Source of the DNA: Chloroflexaceae bacterium
Lineage (GTDB): Bacteria > Chloroflexota > Chloroflexia > Chloroflexales > Chloroflexaceae
NCBI GenBank assembly: GCA_012031225.1
Contig: JAAUTZ010000001.1
Coordinates: 93,084 to 157,083, forward strand
Length of the DNA: 64,000 bases
Direction of reading: 5' to 3'
A program made the translations under genes and the position numbers. Under the pieces are notes generated by a model. That model was not told the DNA's origin, searched no databases, and saw only the letters and a list, made by a program, of their open reading frames with translations. Positions 46,803 through 56,141 of this stretch are shown piece after piece. The number at the start of each line of letters is the position of its first letter. Position 1 is the first letter of the stretch.

Positions 46803-48965
46803 CTACTCCGGCACTACCCGCGCCCAATCGAGCAGCACGCCCAGTGTGCGCCCATCGGGGGCGGGGGCAACAAAGGTGGGGCTACGTAGCTGCACCTCGA
46901 TCACGCCCGCCTCATCCGGCGGCACACGCGGCAACGCCACTTGCACCACCCGCCAATCCGCACCGAGCATCACCATTTGGCACACATCGGCGGCGCATAC
47001 CTGCATTGGCACGCGGGCTTGCTCTGGGTGCGGTACCGCCACCCGTAGCTGAAGTAGGGGCGGCTTGAGCGGTGTCGGTGGGCATGTGTGGCCCGGCGGG
47101 CAGCGTTGCGCGGGCGGCGCAAGCGGCAGGCGCAGGCGAGCGTGGCCGTTGCTCCAACGCACGAGCGCATCGCCGTTGGCTTCTGCTGGATAGGCCCCTG
47201 TGATAAAGCCGAAGTCGAGACCATCGCCAATCTCCAGCAGGGCGGGCGGCGGCGCAGGCAGGTGTTGCCAACTCCAATCAAGCACTTCCTGCTCGCTCAC
47301 ATTGGTTCCCGCAAAGGCCCGGCGGGCGGCTTCATCCTGCCCCATGCGGCGGTACACATCGCCCAGACTGGTGCTGGCCGCCACGTAGATGCGTTCGGTT
47401 TGGCGAGCTTTGCGGAAGTTCTCGGCGGCTAGCTCTAGCTCACCCTGCTGCACATAGACGTTGCCTAGATTGATGAAGCTATCGGCACTGCGGCGGTAGC
47501 GCAAGGCCTGCTGATAGGCATGCTGCGCCCCCGCCAGATCGCCGCGAGCCAGTGCCCAATCGCCGTGCAGGGTATGCCAGCTCCGCCCCACGCCGCGCCG
47601 CGCCCACTCCGCCGGATAGGAAGTGAGGGCGGTGTGCAGCCACAACCCCAGCACCACCGCCGCACTGCCGAGCAACGCCCAGCGCACTGCCTGCGGTGTG
47701 CGGATGCGCCAGAGGACCGGAACCAGTGCTGGCCCCGCGCCCGCTAGGGCCAAGAGCTGCGGCAAGAAAAAGTGCCGATACCGCGCCTCGCCATGCGTGA
47801 ACATCGTCGCCACCACCACATAGCCAATCCAGCCCAGCACCAGCAGCAGCGGCGCAAGCTGTTGCCACCGCTGTGGGGCGTGCCCCACCTGCCACAGCAA
47901 CGCAACCGCCCCGACCCCCGCCATCGCCGTAAGCACCAGATACAGCAGATCATCGGCAAGCACCGCCCAGATAAACAGCACCGGCGGCGGATCGGCGTAG
48001 TAGGTTGCCATCAGAAAGCGATCTTGGATCGGGCGCACCCGCCAGAGATAGAGCCAGTTTTCGGGGATTTTGCGGACAAGGATGAGCGGGTCTTCTTGGA
48101 TGCGCTGCCGCCCTTGGGCCGTTGCAAAGGCCGCCCGCTCGGCTGGATCGGGGATCTGCTCCAATACGCGCAGGATCTCGGCCATACTCTCACGCGGCTC
48201 ATTGAATGCCCACATATTGAACGAGAAGCCAGTCTCGACCGTGATGCAAGCGGTGTATGCGCGGCAGTTGCGGATTGTCCATGGGGCAAGGGTGGCGGCT
48301 ACAAGCAGCGCAACCACCAGTGCCGCCCCGCCCGCCTGCACCCAGCTACGCCCCGCGCCGTGGGCAACTACGCCGATCCACAGCAGCACCACAGGCAGAA
48401 ACGCCAACGGCAGCGAGCGCGTCAGCACGGCTAGCCCATAGGCGACTGCTGCTAGCACGAGCAAATGCCAGTGCCCCGTATGGGCGGCCGCACGCAGGCA
48501 TGTGCGCCAGTGCAGCAGCAACACCATCGCCGCCGTGAACAGGAAGGTGAACAGCGTCTCAGCCATATACAGGCTGGCAAAGGTAGCGAAGGTGAGCAAC
48601 CCTGCCGCCGCTAGCGCAACCCCACGCACAGCCCACCGCCCGCCACCTAGCTGCCGCGTGAGGATGGCGATCAGCCCGACATTGAGTGTGCTGAGCAGGA
48701 GGTTGGGTAGGGCAGCACGGTGCAGATCGCCGCCCGCAAGAGCCAGCGATCCCGCCAGCCACAGCGGGTAGAGCGGCGCACGCAGCCAGTGGTGGCTTTC
48801 GTAAAAGACCCACCCCCGCCCCGCCAACAGATCATAGGCAACGGCGATATATTCGTTTTCGTCGTTGGCCGGTTGGTGCAGGGGCTGGGCCCACAGCGCG
48901 AGCCGATAGAGCAACGCCGCGAGCAGGATCAGCAGCAGGATCAGATCGGGGCGACGCGGGTTCAA
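46803..48965 (-). CDS. GT-C-type membrane glycosyltransferase with C-terminal TPR repeats
   Basis: The frame is open upstream, but TTG at 48965 overlaps the stop of the PhoU-like gene (TTGA) and gives 720 residues starting LNPRRPDLILLLILLAA, matching a first membrane helix; this start removes an overlap of more than 200 bases. About 12 hydrophobic helices occupy residues 8-480. The early loop NDENEYIAVAYDLLAGRGW carries the acidic pair typical of ArnT/PMT-like (GT39-type) transferases. After the membrane part come three TPR-like repeats (WALARGDLAGAQHAYQQAL, INLGNVYVQQGELELAAENF, TSLGDVYRRMGQDEAARRAF) and a final beta domain. It probably moves a sugar from a lipid carrier to an exported acceptor; the acceptor is unknown. 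Confidence 0.75.
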   Translation of the reverse strand: MNPRRPDLILLLILLAALLYRLALWAQPLHQPANDENEYIAVAYDLLAGRGWVFYESHHWLRAPLYPLWLAGSLALAGGDLHRAALPNLLLSTLNVGLIAILTRQLGGGRWAVRGVALAAAGLLTFATFASLYMAETLFTFLFTAAMVLLLHWRTCLRAAAHTGHWHLLVLAAVAYGLAVLTRSLPLAFLPVVLLWIGVVAHGAGRSWVQAGGAALVVALLVAATLAPWTIRNCRAYTACITVETGFSFNMWAFNEPRESMAEILRVLEQIPDPAERAAFATAQGRQRIQEDPLILVRKIPENWLYLWRVRPIQDRFLMATYYADPPPVLFIWAVLADDLLYLVLTAMAGVGAVALLWQVGHAPQRWQQLAPLLLVLGWIGYVVVATMFTHGEARYRHFFLPQLLALAGAGPALVPVLWRIRTPQAVRWALLGSAAVVLGLWLHTALTSYPAEWARRGVGRSWHTLHGDWALARGDLAGAQHAYQQALRYRRSADSFINLGNVYVQQGELELAAENFRKARQTERIYVAASTSLGDVYRRMGQDEAARRAFAGTNVSEQEVLDWSWQHLPAPPPALLEIGDGLDFGFITGAYPAEANGDALVRWSNGHARLRLPLAPPAQRCPPGHTCPPTPLKPPLLQLRVAVPHPEQARVPMQVCAADVCQMVMLGADWRVVQVALPRVPPDEAGVIEVQLRSPTFVAPAPDGRTLGVLLDWARVVPE

Positions 48966-49654
48966 GGCTGTGTCGGGGGGGCGTGGATCAAGTCTACGGC
49001 GGTGCAGGTGAGCATGTAGATCACCCGCTCGCTGATCGTGGTGGCACGATGGGCAATCGCCACAAGGCTGAGGATGATCTGCTCCAGCATCAGGTGTAGC
49101 TCGGCTCCTTGCGGATCCGTCGTCATCGCAACCGTGAGCGCGGCATGCAGGCGTGACTCGGATGCTAACACCCACTGCATAGCCGCAGCAAGGCTGTGGG
49201 CTGTTTCGAGGTTGCGCTCCTCGAAGGCTTGGAGGCTTGTGAGCAGCATCTGCTGCACGATCTTGAATAGCTCATCGCTCCCGTGCGGTAAGGGCAGGCT
49301 CGCATGTTCCGCTACGAGTTGCGTAGCGTGGCGCATAATCAGCGTGATCGCATCCGCAATGCGCTCTAGTTCCAACGCAAGGTGCATCATCGCCAAGATG
49401 TAGCGCAGATCAAACGCGACAATTGGTTGCTGCGTGGCAAGCAACTTGAAGACCTCATGCTCCAACTCGCGCCGCCGATTGTGGACAAGTGGCTGCTGGT
49501 CAAGCACCCAGCGCATCACTGTCACGTTGGGGTATTCCAAGCTAGAGATCGTGCGGGCGAGCATTTGCGTTACCTGTTGGGTAAGCCGCCGCAGGTCAGT
49601 ATGGATGCCCTCCATAAAGTAGAGAAAGCGACGGCGAACGGGCAATTCTTCCAT
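48962..49654 (-). CDS. PhoU-like protein
   Basis: Start at ATG 49654 (MEELPVRRRFLYF); the frame extends further upstream but overlaps the next gene. 230 residues, the normal PhoU length, with two helical PhoU repeats (first around residues 15-110, second around 125-220), each with conserved acidic/His positions such as LALELERIADAI and VAIAHRATTISERVIYM. PhoU proteins regulate phosphate uptake with PstSCAB and PhoR, but no pst or pho gene is in view, so this may be a divergent PhoU used elsewhere. It is coupled to the glycosyltransferase gene by a 4-base overlap. Confidence 0.75.
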   Translation of the reverse strand: MEELPVRRRFLYFMEGIHTDLRRLTQQVTQMLARTISSLEYPNVTVMRWVLDQQPLVHNRRRELEHEVFKLLATQQPIVAFDLRYILAMMHLALELERIADAITLIMRHATQLVAEHASLPLPHGSDELFKIVQQMLLTSLQAFEERNLETAHSLAAAMQWVLASESRLHAALTVAMTTDPQGAELHLMLEQIILSLVAIAHRATTISERVIYMLTCTAVDLIHAPPTQP

Positions 49655-49778
49655 ATCCTGTGTGGCTCTCCGTGCGTTATCCGGTAAATTGCCACAAGCA
49701 GTATACCATGAACAGCCCCAGCAAACTGCCCCTCGAACCACCGATCTTGGGCAATGGCGGGCAATGATCGGCAGCCGC

Positions 49779-50819
49779 TCAGCCCCGCACAATGCGCGGA
49801 ATGAACACCCGCCGCGTGTAACGCGGGGCGGGCAAGCCGGGTGCGCCTGCACCGAGCCATGCCTGCACAGTGCGCCCAACAGTTTCAAGGCTGGGGGCAG
49901 TGATCTTGTCCAGCGTGTCGCTGATCGTGTGCCAGTAGGGGTAGTCGAAATCAATCATATTCGCAGCCGGGATGCCCCGTTCGAGGAAGGGGATATGGTC
50001 ATCGAGGATGCGGTAGCGCGGCACGGGAATCAAGGTTCGGTAGCCTAGCTCGGCGGCAGTGGCCCACAGCCCCTCGTTCATGCTCTGCGTCGAGTTGCGT
50101 TCGTAGTACAGGTTCAGGTCTGCATCGCCCACCATATCCACCAGCAGCATGCCCTGCGGTGTCAGCGGCAGGCGTTCGGCCATGTAGCGCGAGCCGATGA
50201 TCCAATCCCAGCCATCCAAGCCGCCGTTATCCTCCGCATCAAAGCCAACCAGCCAGATCGTGCGGCCAAGCTGTTCCGGTTGCAGCACGCGGGCCAACTC
50301 GAGCAGAATAGCCACGCCACTTGCGCCATCGTTTGCGCCGGGATAGGGCTGGTTGCGCTGGGCCGGGTCGGGGTCGTTATCGGCACGGAAGCGGGTATCG
50401 TAGTGGGCCCCGATGATCAGGATGGGGCCGGTCCCCCGCCGTGCAATCAAGTTGCGGCAGCGTGTGCCCCGATAGGTGAAGGGTTGCGTATCCACCTGCC
50501 AGCCGTGCCGGGCCCACTCGGCAAGGATGTAGTCGCCACACGCCTGCGAGCCAGCACTGCCCGCCGGGCGCGGGAAGAATGCGAGTTGGGCGGCGGCGTG
50601 CTGGAGCGCACGGCTGCCCTCAAACAGGATTGCATCAGCTTGCGCGGGGCGGGGCAGGATGGGTCCGCTCTGCGGCAGCGTCGCCGCAGCAGAGCCAGCA
50701 TGGGCAAGCTGCGGCCCTAGCAACGCGGCGGCACTCGCCGCGACTCCGCGTAGCAATTGGCGGCGCGTGATCAGTTGGCGGAAGGCGGTGTGGTAGGCGG
50801 GTTGGCGGCATGGGCACAT
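49779..50819 (-). CDS. Tat-exported M28 peptidase, glutaminyl-cyclase-like
   Basis: 346 residues. Residues 16-44 are a Tat signal (ITRRQLLRGVAASAAALL) cut after AHA. The M28 metal ligands are visible: GAHYDTR, GANDGASGVAI, DAEDNGG, and the later DYPYWHTISDTLDK. The segments PRPAGSAGSQACGDYI, DDHIPFLERGIP and DFDYPYWHT resemble the glutaminyl-peptide cyclotransferase branch, which cyclises N-terminal Gln; an aminopeptidase is also possible. The protein ends RRVFIPRIVRG, a variant of the exported-protein terminal motif. Located outside the cytoplasmic membrane. Confidence 0.85.
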   Translation of the reverse strand: MCPCRQPAYHTAFRQLITRRQLLRGVAASAAALLGPQLAHAGSAAATLPQSGPILPRPAQADAILFEGSRALQHAAAQLAFFPRPAGSAGSQACGDYILAEWARHGWQVDTQPFTYRGTRCRNLIARRGTGPILIIGAHYDTRFRADNDPDPAQRNQPYPGANDGASGVAILLELARVLQPEQLGRTIWLVGFDAEDNGGLDGWDWIIGSRYMAERLPLTPQGMLLVDMVGDADLNLYYERNSTQSMNEGLWATAAELGYRTLIPVPRYRILDDHIPFLERGIPAANMIDFDYPYWHTISDTLDKITAPSLETVGRTVQAWLGAGAPGLPAPRYTRRVFIPRIVRG

Positions 50820-50980
50820 GGGCTTGCTCCAAATCTATGGGCGACGTAGGGATGGAGTCCGGTATCATCCTGTGGGTAGGATACCATAGCTTGACTATAA
50901 TATGCCTAGAACTTGCCGAAAGTGAAGCCTTCTATGCTATTTGTCGCTAATCTTTCGCTACTCTTTCTGTCGAAATGCAG

Positions 50981-50986
50981 TATAAT
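50981..50986 (+). promoter_or_regulatory. -10 box upstream of the TRAP transporter operon
   Basis: A perfect TATAAT at 50981-50986, 67 bases before the solute-binding protein start. No clear -35 hexamer is present at the normal distance, so regulation by an activator is possible. The rest of 50820-51052 holds nothing else recognisable. Confidence 0.4.
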
Positions 50987-51052
50987 GGCAACCAGTCAAT
51001 GGTTTGACTAATGACCCAGACGGCTAGACAAACAAACGAGGAGGTTTTACCG

Positions 51053-52147
51053 ATGGTCGTACATCATCGTGCCAGTACGTTACTGGCATTGCTACTCACC
51101 GTTGCAGTCGTACTCAGTGCTTGTGGCGGTGCTGCGCCCGCACCTGCACCTGCTGCGCCTGCTGCGCCTGCTGCCCCCGAAGCTCCTGCGGCTGAAGCTC
51201 CTGCGGCTGAAGCTCCTGCGGCTGAAGCCCCTGCCCGTGACCAAGTTCGCCAAGCGTTTGGTGGAGGCCCCGTTGGGGGTGCATTCCAAGTCTTTGCGAA
51301 TGCAATGGCCCTGATTATGCAAGACACCAATGCATACCTCGACATTGCCGCCGAAGGTACCGGCGGATCGGGTGAGAACCTGCGCGGCGTAAACGCCAAC
51401 GAGTTCCAGTACGGTATCGTCTACTCCGGCGATGTGGCCCTCGGACGCGAGGGCATCCTGCCAGAAGACCCCACCCAGTACGCCAATGTTGCCCCCGTTG
51501 CGGCCCTGTACGGCGGGGTGATCCACCTTGTCGTGAGCAAAGCCAGTGGTATCGAGACGGTTGCCGATCTGTCTGGCAAGCGCATCGCACTCGGCAATGC
51601 TGGCTCTGGGGCAGCCCTTTCCGCCGAGCGGTACTTCTCGGCATTGGGCATCCTCGATCAGATCAATGTAGAGTATCTGGGCTACTCGCAGGCGGCCCAA
51701 GCAATGGGCGATGGCCAGCTTGATGGCTTCTGGATCTTAGCCGCCTTCCCCAACTCATCGGTCACGGAAGCTACAACCTTCACCGAGATCCGCTTAATTG
51801 ACGTATACACCCCCGGCGTGGAAGGGGGCGTGTTCGAGCAGTATCCGTTCTATACCCAGCGTACCCTGATCGGCGGCGCGTATCCGGGGGTGGATGAGGA
51901 TGTGCAGAGCTTCCAAGATATGGCCCTGCTCGTCTCCAACAATGATGTTGAAGCTGATCTGGTGTACGATGCAGTCAAGTCTATTTTCTCAGATGAAGGC
52001 TTAGAGAGCATGCGCGAAGCCCACCCCGCCGCCGCTGAGATGACCCGCGAAGGTGGCGTTGCTGGAATCAGTGTGCCGTTGCATCCGGGAGCCGTGCAAT
52101 ACTGGCAGGAAGTCGGCACGACGATCCCTCCTGAATTGGTTCCATAA
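51053..52147 (+). CDS. TAXI-family TRAP transporter solute-binding lipoprotein
   Basis: ATG at 51053 is preceded by GAGGAGG. The signal ends VVLSAC (lipobox), followed by an Ala/Pro/Glu linker with three AEAPA repeats. The TAXI domain spans about residues 65-364: FGGGPVGGAFQVFANAMA, DIAAEGTGGSGENLRGV, YGIVYSGDVALG, VSKASGIETVADLSGKRIALG, DGFWILAAFPNSSV. TAXI proteins deliver a carboxylate such as glutamate to a fused TRAP permease, which is the next gene. The exact substrate is unknown. Confidence 0.93.
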   Translation: MVVHHRASTLLALLLTVAVVLSACGGAAPAPAPAAPAAPAAPEAPAAEAPAAEAPAAEAPARDQVRQAFGGGPVGGAFQVFANAMALIMQDTNAYLDIAAEGTGGSGENLRGVNANEFQYGIVYSGDVALGREGILPEDPTQYANVAPVAALYGGVIHLVVSKASGIETVADLSGKRIALGNAGSGAALSAERYFSALGILDQINVEYLGYSQAAQAMGDGQLDGFWILAAFPNSSVTEATTFTEIRLIDVYTPGVEGGVFEQYPFYTQRTLIGGAYPGVDEDVQSFQDMALLVSNNDVEADLVYDAVKSIFSDEGLESMREAHPAAAEMTREGGVAGISVPLHPGAVQYWQEVGTTIPPELVP

Positions 52148-52269
52148 GGTCTGCACGTATTGATCGTGCGGTGTGCGGGCACATCTCAATGACACGCATT
52201 GTATTGTGCCCGCATCCGCATTGCCACTGATACTAACCGTGTGCTACATCAAAGGGAAGGAAACATGCT

Positions 52270-52743
52270 ATGTCCGATCAAACGCCACACCCATCCAAGT
52301 CATCACCGGATGCTCCCCAACCAGCATCCCCAGACGACGACGTGCAGCGTGTCTTAGCCGCGCTTGGCACAGATGGCGCAGCCCCACCGAACGCGAATGA
52401 GAAACTCCGCGAACTGATCGAGAAAGAAGAACCACTGGTGCGCCCCCTGCACAACTTCTGGGCCATTGTGGTGATGTTATTGGCGGGCGGCATGAGTGCC
52501 TTCTACATCTACACCGCCGGAACCTTGCCTGCGCCGGTGCAGTTCCAACGCGGGCTGTATGTCGGCATCACCTACATCCTGATCTTGCTGCTCTACCCCG
52601 CCTTCGCCTTCCGCAGCAGCCCCGGCCGCTGGCTTCAGCAGCGCATTGGCGAACCCTTGCAAAATGCTACCACCCCCGGTGGCAAAGTGCTGGATTTCTT
52701 CTTTGGCGGCGCGCCAAGCCGACCCTGTACGACTATGTGCTGA
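52270..52743 (+). CDS. TRAP transporter fused permease, N-terminal (DctQ-like) piece
   Basis: ATG at 52270, 122 bases after the binding protein. Residues 1-55 are hydrophilic, then two membrane helices (LHNFWAIVVMLLAGG, VGITYILILLLYPAF). The reading sense is lost near 52710 after DFFFGGAP: this frame continues SRPCTTMC and stops, while the next reads KPTLYDYVLIGVTILTVGYY. One base is missing. With the next piece the protein is about 747 residues, the fused 4TM-12TM form. Confidence 0.85.
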   Translation: MSDQTPHPSKSSPDAPQPASPDDDVQRVLAALGTDGAAPPNANEKLRELIEKEEPLVRPLHNFWAIVVMLLAGGMSAFYIYTAGTLPAPVQFQRGLYVGITYILILLLYPAFAFRSSPGRWLQQRIGEPLQNATTPGGKVLDFFFGGAPSRPCTTMC

Positions 52744-54512
52744 TCGGCGTGACGATCCTCACCGTCGGCTACTACATCACCCAATTCCGCTCGCTCCAGT
52801 TTCGCGGGGGAGCCTACACCGCCACCGATGCGCTGATTGCCCTGCTGGGCATTCTCGTTTCGCTTGAAGTTGCCCGCCGCGTACTGGGCTGGTCTATGAC
52901 AATCATTGGCACTGTGTTTCTGGTCTACCTACGCTTCGGGGCTTCACTCTACGACATCCCCGTGATTGAGTCGTTTGCCCATCGGGGGCGTGAGTGGAGC
53001 CGGGCCCTCACAACGATATTCTTCGATCAAGAGGGTGTGTTCGGCGTAATGGCCAACGTGCTGGTCTCCTACGTGATCCTGTTCATCTTCTTTGGCGCAT
53101 TCCTGCGGAAATCGGGCGCGAGCCGCTTCTTCATTGATCTGCCGCTTGCGCTTGCCGGGCGCACCACTGGTGGGCCGGCCAAGGTGGCGGTGATCGCTTC
53201 CGCCTTGTTCGGCTCAATCTCTGGCAGCCCCATCGCCAATACTGTCAGCACTGGCGCATTCACCATCCCGATGATGAAGAAAGCGGGGTTCCGCCCGCAC
53301 GTTGCCGGGGCGATTGAACCTGCCGCCTCGATTGGCGGCTCGTTTATGCCGCCGGTGATGGGCGCGGGTGCGTTCCTGATGGCTGAACTCACGGCAATCC
53401 CGTATGCCCAAATTGTGCTGATCTCGATCTTCCCCGCGATCCTGTACTTCACCTCTGTGCTTACGATGGTTCACTTTGAAGCCAAGAAGCAGAATATCAA
53501 AGGGATTGACTCCGGGCTACGCGCTAGCGAGATTCTCCGCAAAGAGTGGTATATGTCTGTGCCGTTGCTCGTGATCATCGTCATGATGATCATCGGCTTT
53601 TCACCGGGCTATGCCGCATTCTGGGCAATCCTCTCGTGTGTGGTGCTCATGTACACCTTGCCAGAAAACCGCGCCGATTTCCAGCAGCATGGCTTCGGCG
53701 GCTTCTTCACCAGCACCCGCCGCGTGATCCGCACCACCGGCGAGGCTCTCGTTGAAGGTGGCCGCGATACGCTGATCATCGGCGCAACGGTAGGCGTGAT
53801 TGGGATCATCGTCGGCACGATCTACTCAACGGGCGTAGGCTTGCGCTTCTCCGACATCATCGTCAGCCTGAGCAACGGCAACCTGTTCCTTGCGATTGTG
53901 TTGATTGGCTTGGCTTCGCTCGTGCTGGGCATGGGCGTGCCGGTGACAGCCGCCTACCTGATCGTTGCGGTCCTTGCCGTCCCAGCATTGACCGATCTCG
54001 GAGTGGCCTTGATCGCCGCGCATATGATCGTCTACTGGTTCAGCCAAGATAGCAACATCACCCCGCCCGTCTGTGTCGCCGCGTATGCTGGCGCAGCCAT
54101 CGCCGGGGCCGATCCGTGGAAAACGGGCTGGACCTCGTTTAAGTTTGCCAAGCTGCTGTATGTCATGCCAGTCCTGTTTGCCTTCACGCCCGCCATCCTG
54201 CTCGTCGGCGAAGGAGGTGAGATCCTTCAAGACCTCGCCCTCCAAGACGTGTTGCTGTCCTACTTCTCGGCATTTATCGGCACGATTGCTTTCTCCGCCG
54301 TGACGATGGGCTACCTTGTTCGCAAGACGACGTGGATCGAGTGGATCATTGCCGCGTTTGGCACGTTCCTGTGCTTCTTCCCCAGCCTGCTCACCGATCT
54401 GGTCGGCATCTCGATTGTTGGTGCAGTCTGGGCATGGCAATCCTACGATGTACGCCGCAAGGCAGCGTTGATTAAAGCTGATGAGCAACAACCCGCCCCA
54501 ACCACAAGTTAA
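52737..54512 (+). CDS. TRAP transporter fused permease, C-terminal (DctM-like) piece
   Basis: The main transport unit of the TAXI system. It continues from about 52710 (KPTLYDYVLIG) through many helices. Diagnostic DctM blocks are FFGAFLRKSGASRFFIDL, GSISGSPIANTVSTGAF, MKKAGFRPHVAGAIEPAAS, GGSFMPPVMGAGAFLMAE and HMIVYWFSQDSNITPPVC. It drives uptake with an ion gradient. The only damage is the single frameshift at the junction. The start at 52737 is internal. Confidence 0.9.
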   Translation: MLIGVTILTVGYYITQFRSLQFRGGAYTATDALIALLGILVSLEVARRVLGWSMTIIGTVFLVYLRFGASLYDIPVIESFAHRGREWSRALTTIFFDQEGVFGVMANVLVSYVILFIFFGAFLRKSGASRFFIDLPLALAGRTTGGPAKVAVIASALFGSISGSPIANTVSTGAFTIPMMKKAGFRPHVAGAIEPAASIGGSFMPPVMGAGAFLMAELTAIPYAQIVLISIFPAILYFTSVLTMVHFEAKKQNIKGIDSGLRASEILRKEWYMSVPLLVIIVMMIIGFSPGYAAFWAILSCVVLMYTLPENRADFQQHGFGGFFTSTRRVIRTTGEALVEGGRDTLIIGATVGVIGIIVGTIYSTGVGLRFSDIIVSLSNGNLFLAIVLIGLASLVLGMGVPVTAAYLIVAVLAVPALTDLGVALIAAHMIVYWFSQDSNITPPVCVAAYAGAAIAGADPWKTGWTSFKFAKLLYVMPVLFAFTPAILLVGEGGEILQDLALQDVLLSYFSAFIGTIAFSAVTMGYLVRKTTWIEWIIAAFGTFLCFFPSLLTDLVGISIVGAVWAWQSYDVRRKAALIKADEQQPAPTTS

Positions 54513-54713
54513 CGTCGGGGGGCAACCCGTTAGCAATAGCCTAGCGCAGGGCGCACGTCAACTGGACGCTGCGCCCTTGCCCATGCCGTTCGCACAGCCT
54601 ACCCCATAGCCTGACATCTTGTGGTATGCTTAGATTGATTGACCTTGATCCTAATGCAAGGGCTGGCCAGTGTGCGATACACGAATGTACGGAGCCACAG
54701 GTGGAGTAAGGGG

Positions 54714-55139
54714 ATGACAAGCACAACGGGAAGCTATGCACGGCTGTATCGGCAAGCCCGCGAGGCCATCGAGAAAGAGGCCGAACGCTTGCTGGGGCGC
54801 GACCTAACCCGCCACGAACGCAACCTTTTTCGCAACTGTGGCACGCTCTCCAAGCTGGAAGAGCTGGGCATGCAGGTGTATTATGCCGATTCGGGCGAGG
54901 CGTTTGCCGCAACCCTTGCGACCCTCTCGCTTGAGCCGCGTTTCCTGCTGGCGATAGATGAGCTTACGCCGCGCCTTGAGCGTATGCTGCAACGCCCCTT
55001 GACCCCCACTGAAACCCGCCAGCTGCGCCAGTTGGAGCATATTGAAGCCCTATGGCAACTTGAATATCATGTGCAGACGGCCCCGCCCAACGAACGCCTC
55101 AAAGCCTTCAGCCACGCCCTGAAGCACCCCTTCACTTAG
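54714..55139 (+). CDS. Hypothetical protein, helical (141 aa)
   Basis: ATG at 54714 with a GGAGTAAGGGG purine-rich stretch directly upstream; the frame is open to 54639 but that part has no site. The sequence is helical and charged (REAIEKEAERLLGRDLTRHE, LFRNCGTLSKLEELGMQVYY), without membrane helices or a signal. Not recognised. It is 55 bases upstream of the VOC gene, perhaps in one transcript. Confidence 0.65.
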   Translation: MTSTTGSYARLYRQAREAIEKEAERLLGRDLTRHERNLFRNCGTLSKLEELGMQVYYADSGEAFAATLATLSLEPRFLLAIDELTPRLERMLQRPLTPTETRQLRQLEHIEALWQLEYHVQTAPPNERLKAFSHALKHPFT

Positions 55140-55194
55140 GCTGGGCCCGGCAACTGCACCGCGCACCCTTGAAGGAGCAAAAGGAGCAAGCACC

Positions 55195-56076
55195 ATGATC
55201 AGCATGATTGATCACGTTGTTATTCTGGTACGTGATCTGGAACAGGCGATGCAAGCCTACACCGATCTCGGCTTTACGGTGCAAGCAGGCGGCACGCACG
55301 CCGACGGGATCACCCGCAATGCCTTGATCGTCTTTGCCGATGGGAGCTACCTTGAGCTACTGCACTTCTTGCACACGGCTCCGCAGCATCGCTGGGGGCG
55401 GCACCTCGCATACGGCGAGGGCTTGATTGACTACGCCCTGCTGCCGACGGATACCACCGCTGCAATAGCCACCGCCCTACAGCACGGCTTAACCCTTGCT
55501 GGGCCGCTTGCAGGCGGACGCTTGCGCCCCGATGGGCAGCAGGTGGCGTGGGAAATGGCTCTACCGCCCACGCCCGATCTGCCCTTCTTGTGTGGCGATG
55601 TCACGCCGCGCTACCTGCGGGTGGCTGAGGGCGATGTCCGAATCCACGCCAACGGGGTGCAGGGCATTGCGGGCGTGACGCTCGCCGTGCCAGAGATCGG
55701 CGCGAGTGTGCAACGCTACCGCGCCCTGCTCGATCTGCCGCACCATCCGGCAAGCCCCACCGCGCAGATGCCCCCACTCGTGATACCCGAACTCGGCGCA
55801 CAAATTGCGATGCTCCCTATCGGGCAGGCGGTGGTGATGTTGGTGCAGCCGGGCGGCGTGCTGAGCTTTACCGCGCTGGATGATGATGCTAGCACACCGA
55901 TGAGTGTGCCGCTCCGGGGACCGGTGAGCGCGTTTCTCGAAACACGCGGGGCGGGCTTGTATGGGCTAGCCCTATGGCAACAGTCCCCGCCCAACCCACG
56001 CTACAACCACCGCCTGCACGATCTGGGCCGCACGCACGGCGTGCGGATCGAGCTGGTGCCACTGCCAGAGCAATAA
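55195..56076 (+). CDS. VOC-superfamily (glyoxalase-like) protein
   Basis: 293 residues. The N-terminal part begins MIDHVVILVRDLEQAMQAY and GFTVQAGGTHADG with YLELLHF, the pattern of a glyoxalase/extradiol-dioxygenase (VOC) domain; His8-type and Glu ligands are plausible metal binders. A second, weaker VOC-like half follows (VQGIAGVTLAVPEIGASVQRY), so it is a two-module protein. Function unknown. ATG follows a AAGGAGCAAAAGGAGC ribosome region. Confidence 0.75.
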   Translation: MISMIDHVVILVRDLEQAMQAYTDLGFTVQAGGTHADGITRNALIVFADGSYLELLHFLHTAPQHRWGRHLAYGEGLIDYALLPTDTTAAIATALQHGLTLAGPLAGGRLRPDGQQVAWEMALPPTPDLPFLCGDVTPRYLRVAEGDVRIHANGVQGIAGVTLAVPEIGASVQRYRALLDLPHHPASPTAQMPPLVIPELGAQIAMLPIGQAVVMLVQPGGVLSFTALDDDASTPMSVPLRGPVSAFLETRGAGLYGLALWQQSPPNPRYNHRLHDLGRTHGVRIELVPLPEQ

Positions 56077-56085
56077 ACACACGCC

Positions 56086-56111
56086 CGCAGGGGGCACGAA
56101 CAGCCCCTGCG
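56086..56111. terminator. Hairpin between convergent genes
   Basis: CGCAGGGG (56086-56093) and CCCCTGCG (56104-56111) form an 8-bp stem, ten bases after the VOC stop and before the minus-strand gene end at 56142. There is no T run. Confidence 0.5.
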
Positions 56112-56141
56112 AGCGTGAGCCAACAGCCCGGCTCCAACGTG

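Noticed and set aside
48966..49175. N-terminal extension of the glycosyltransferase to 49175
   Set aside because: It would overlap the PhoU-like gene by more than 200 bases and reads as Arg/His/Cys-rich noise; the TTG at 48965 fits the first membrane helix.
49655..49954. N-terminal extension of the PhoU-like protein to 49954
   Set aside because: It overlaps the M28 peptidase gene and shows no family similarity; ATG at 49654 gives the usual length.
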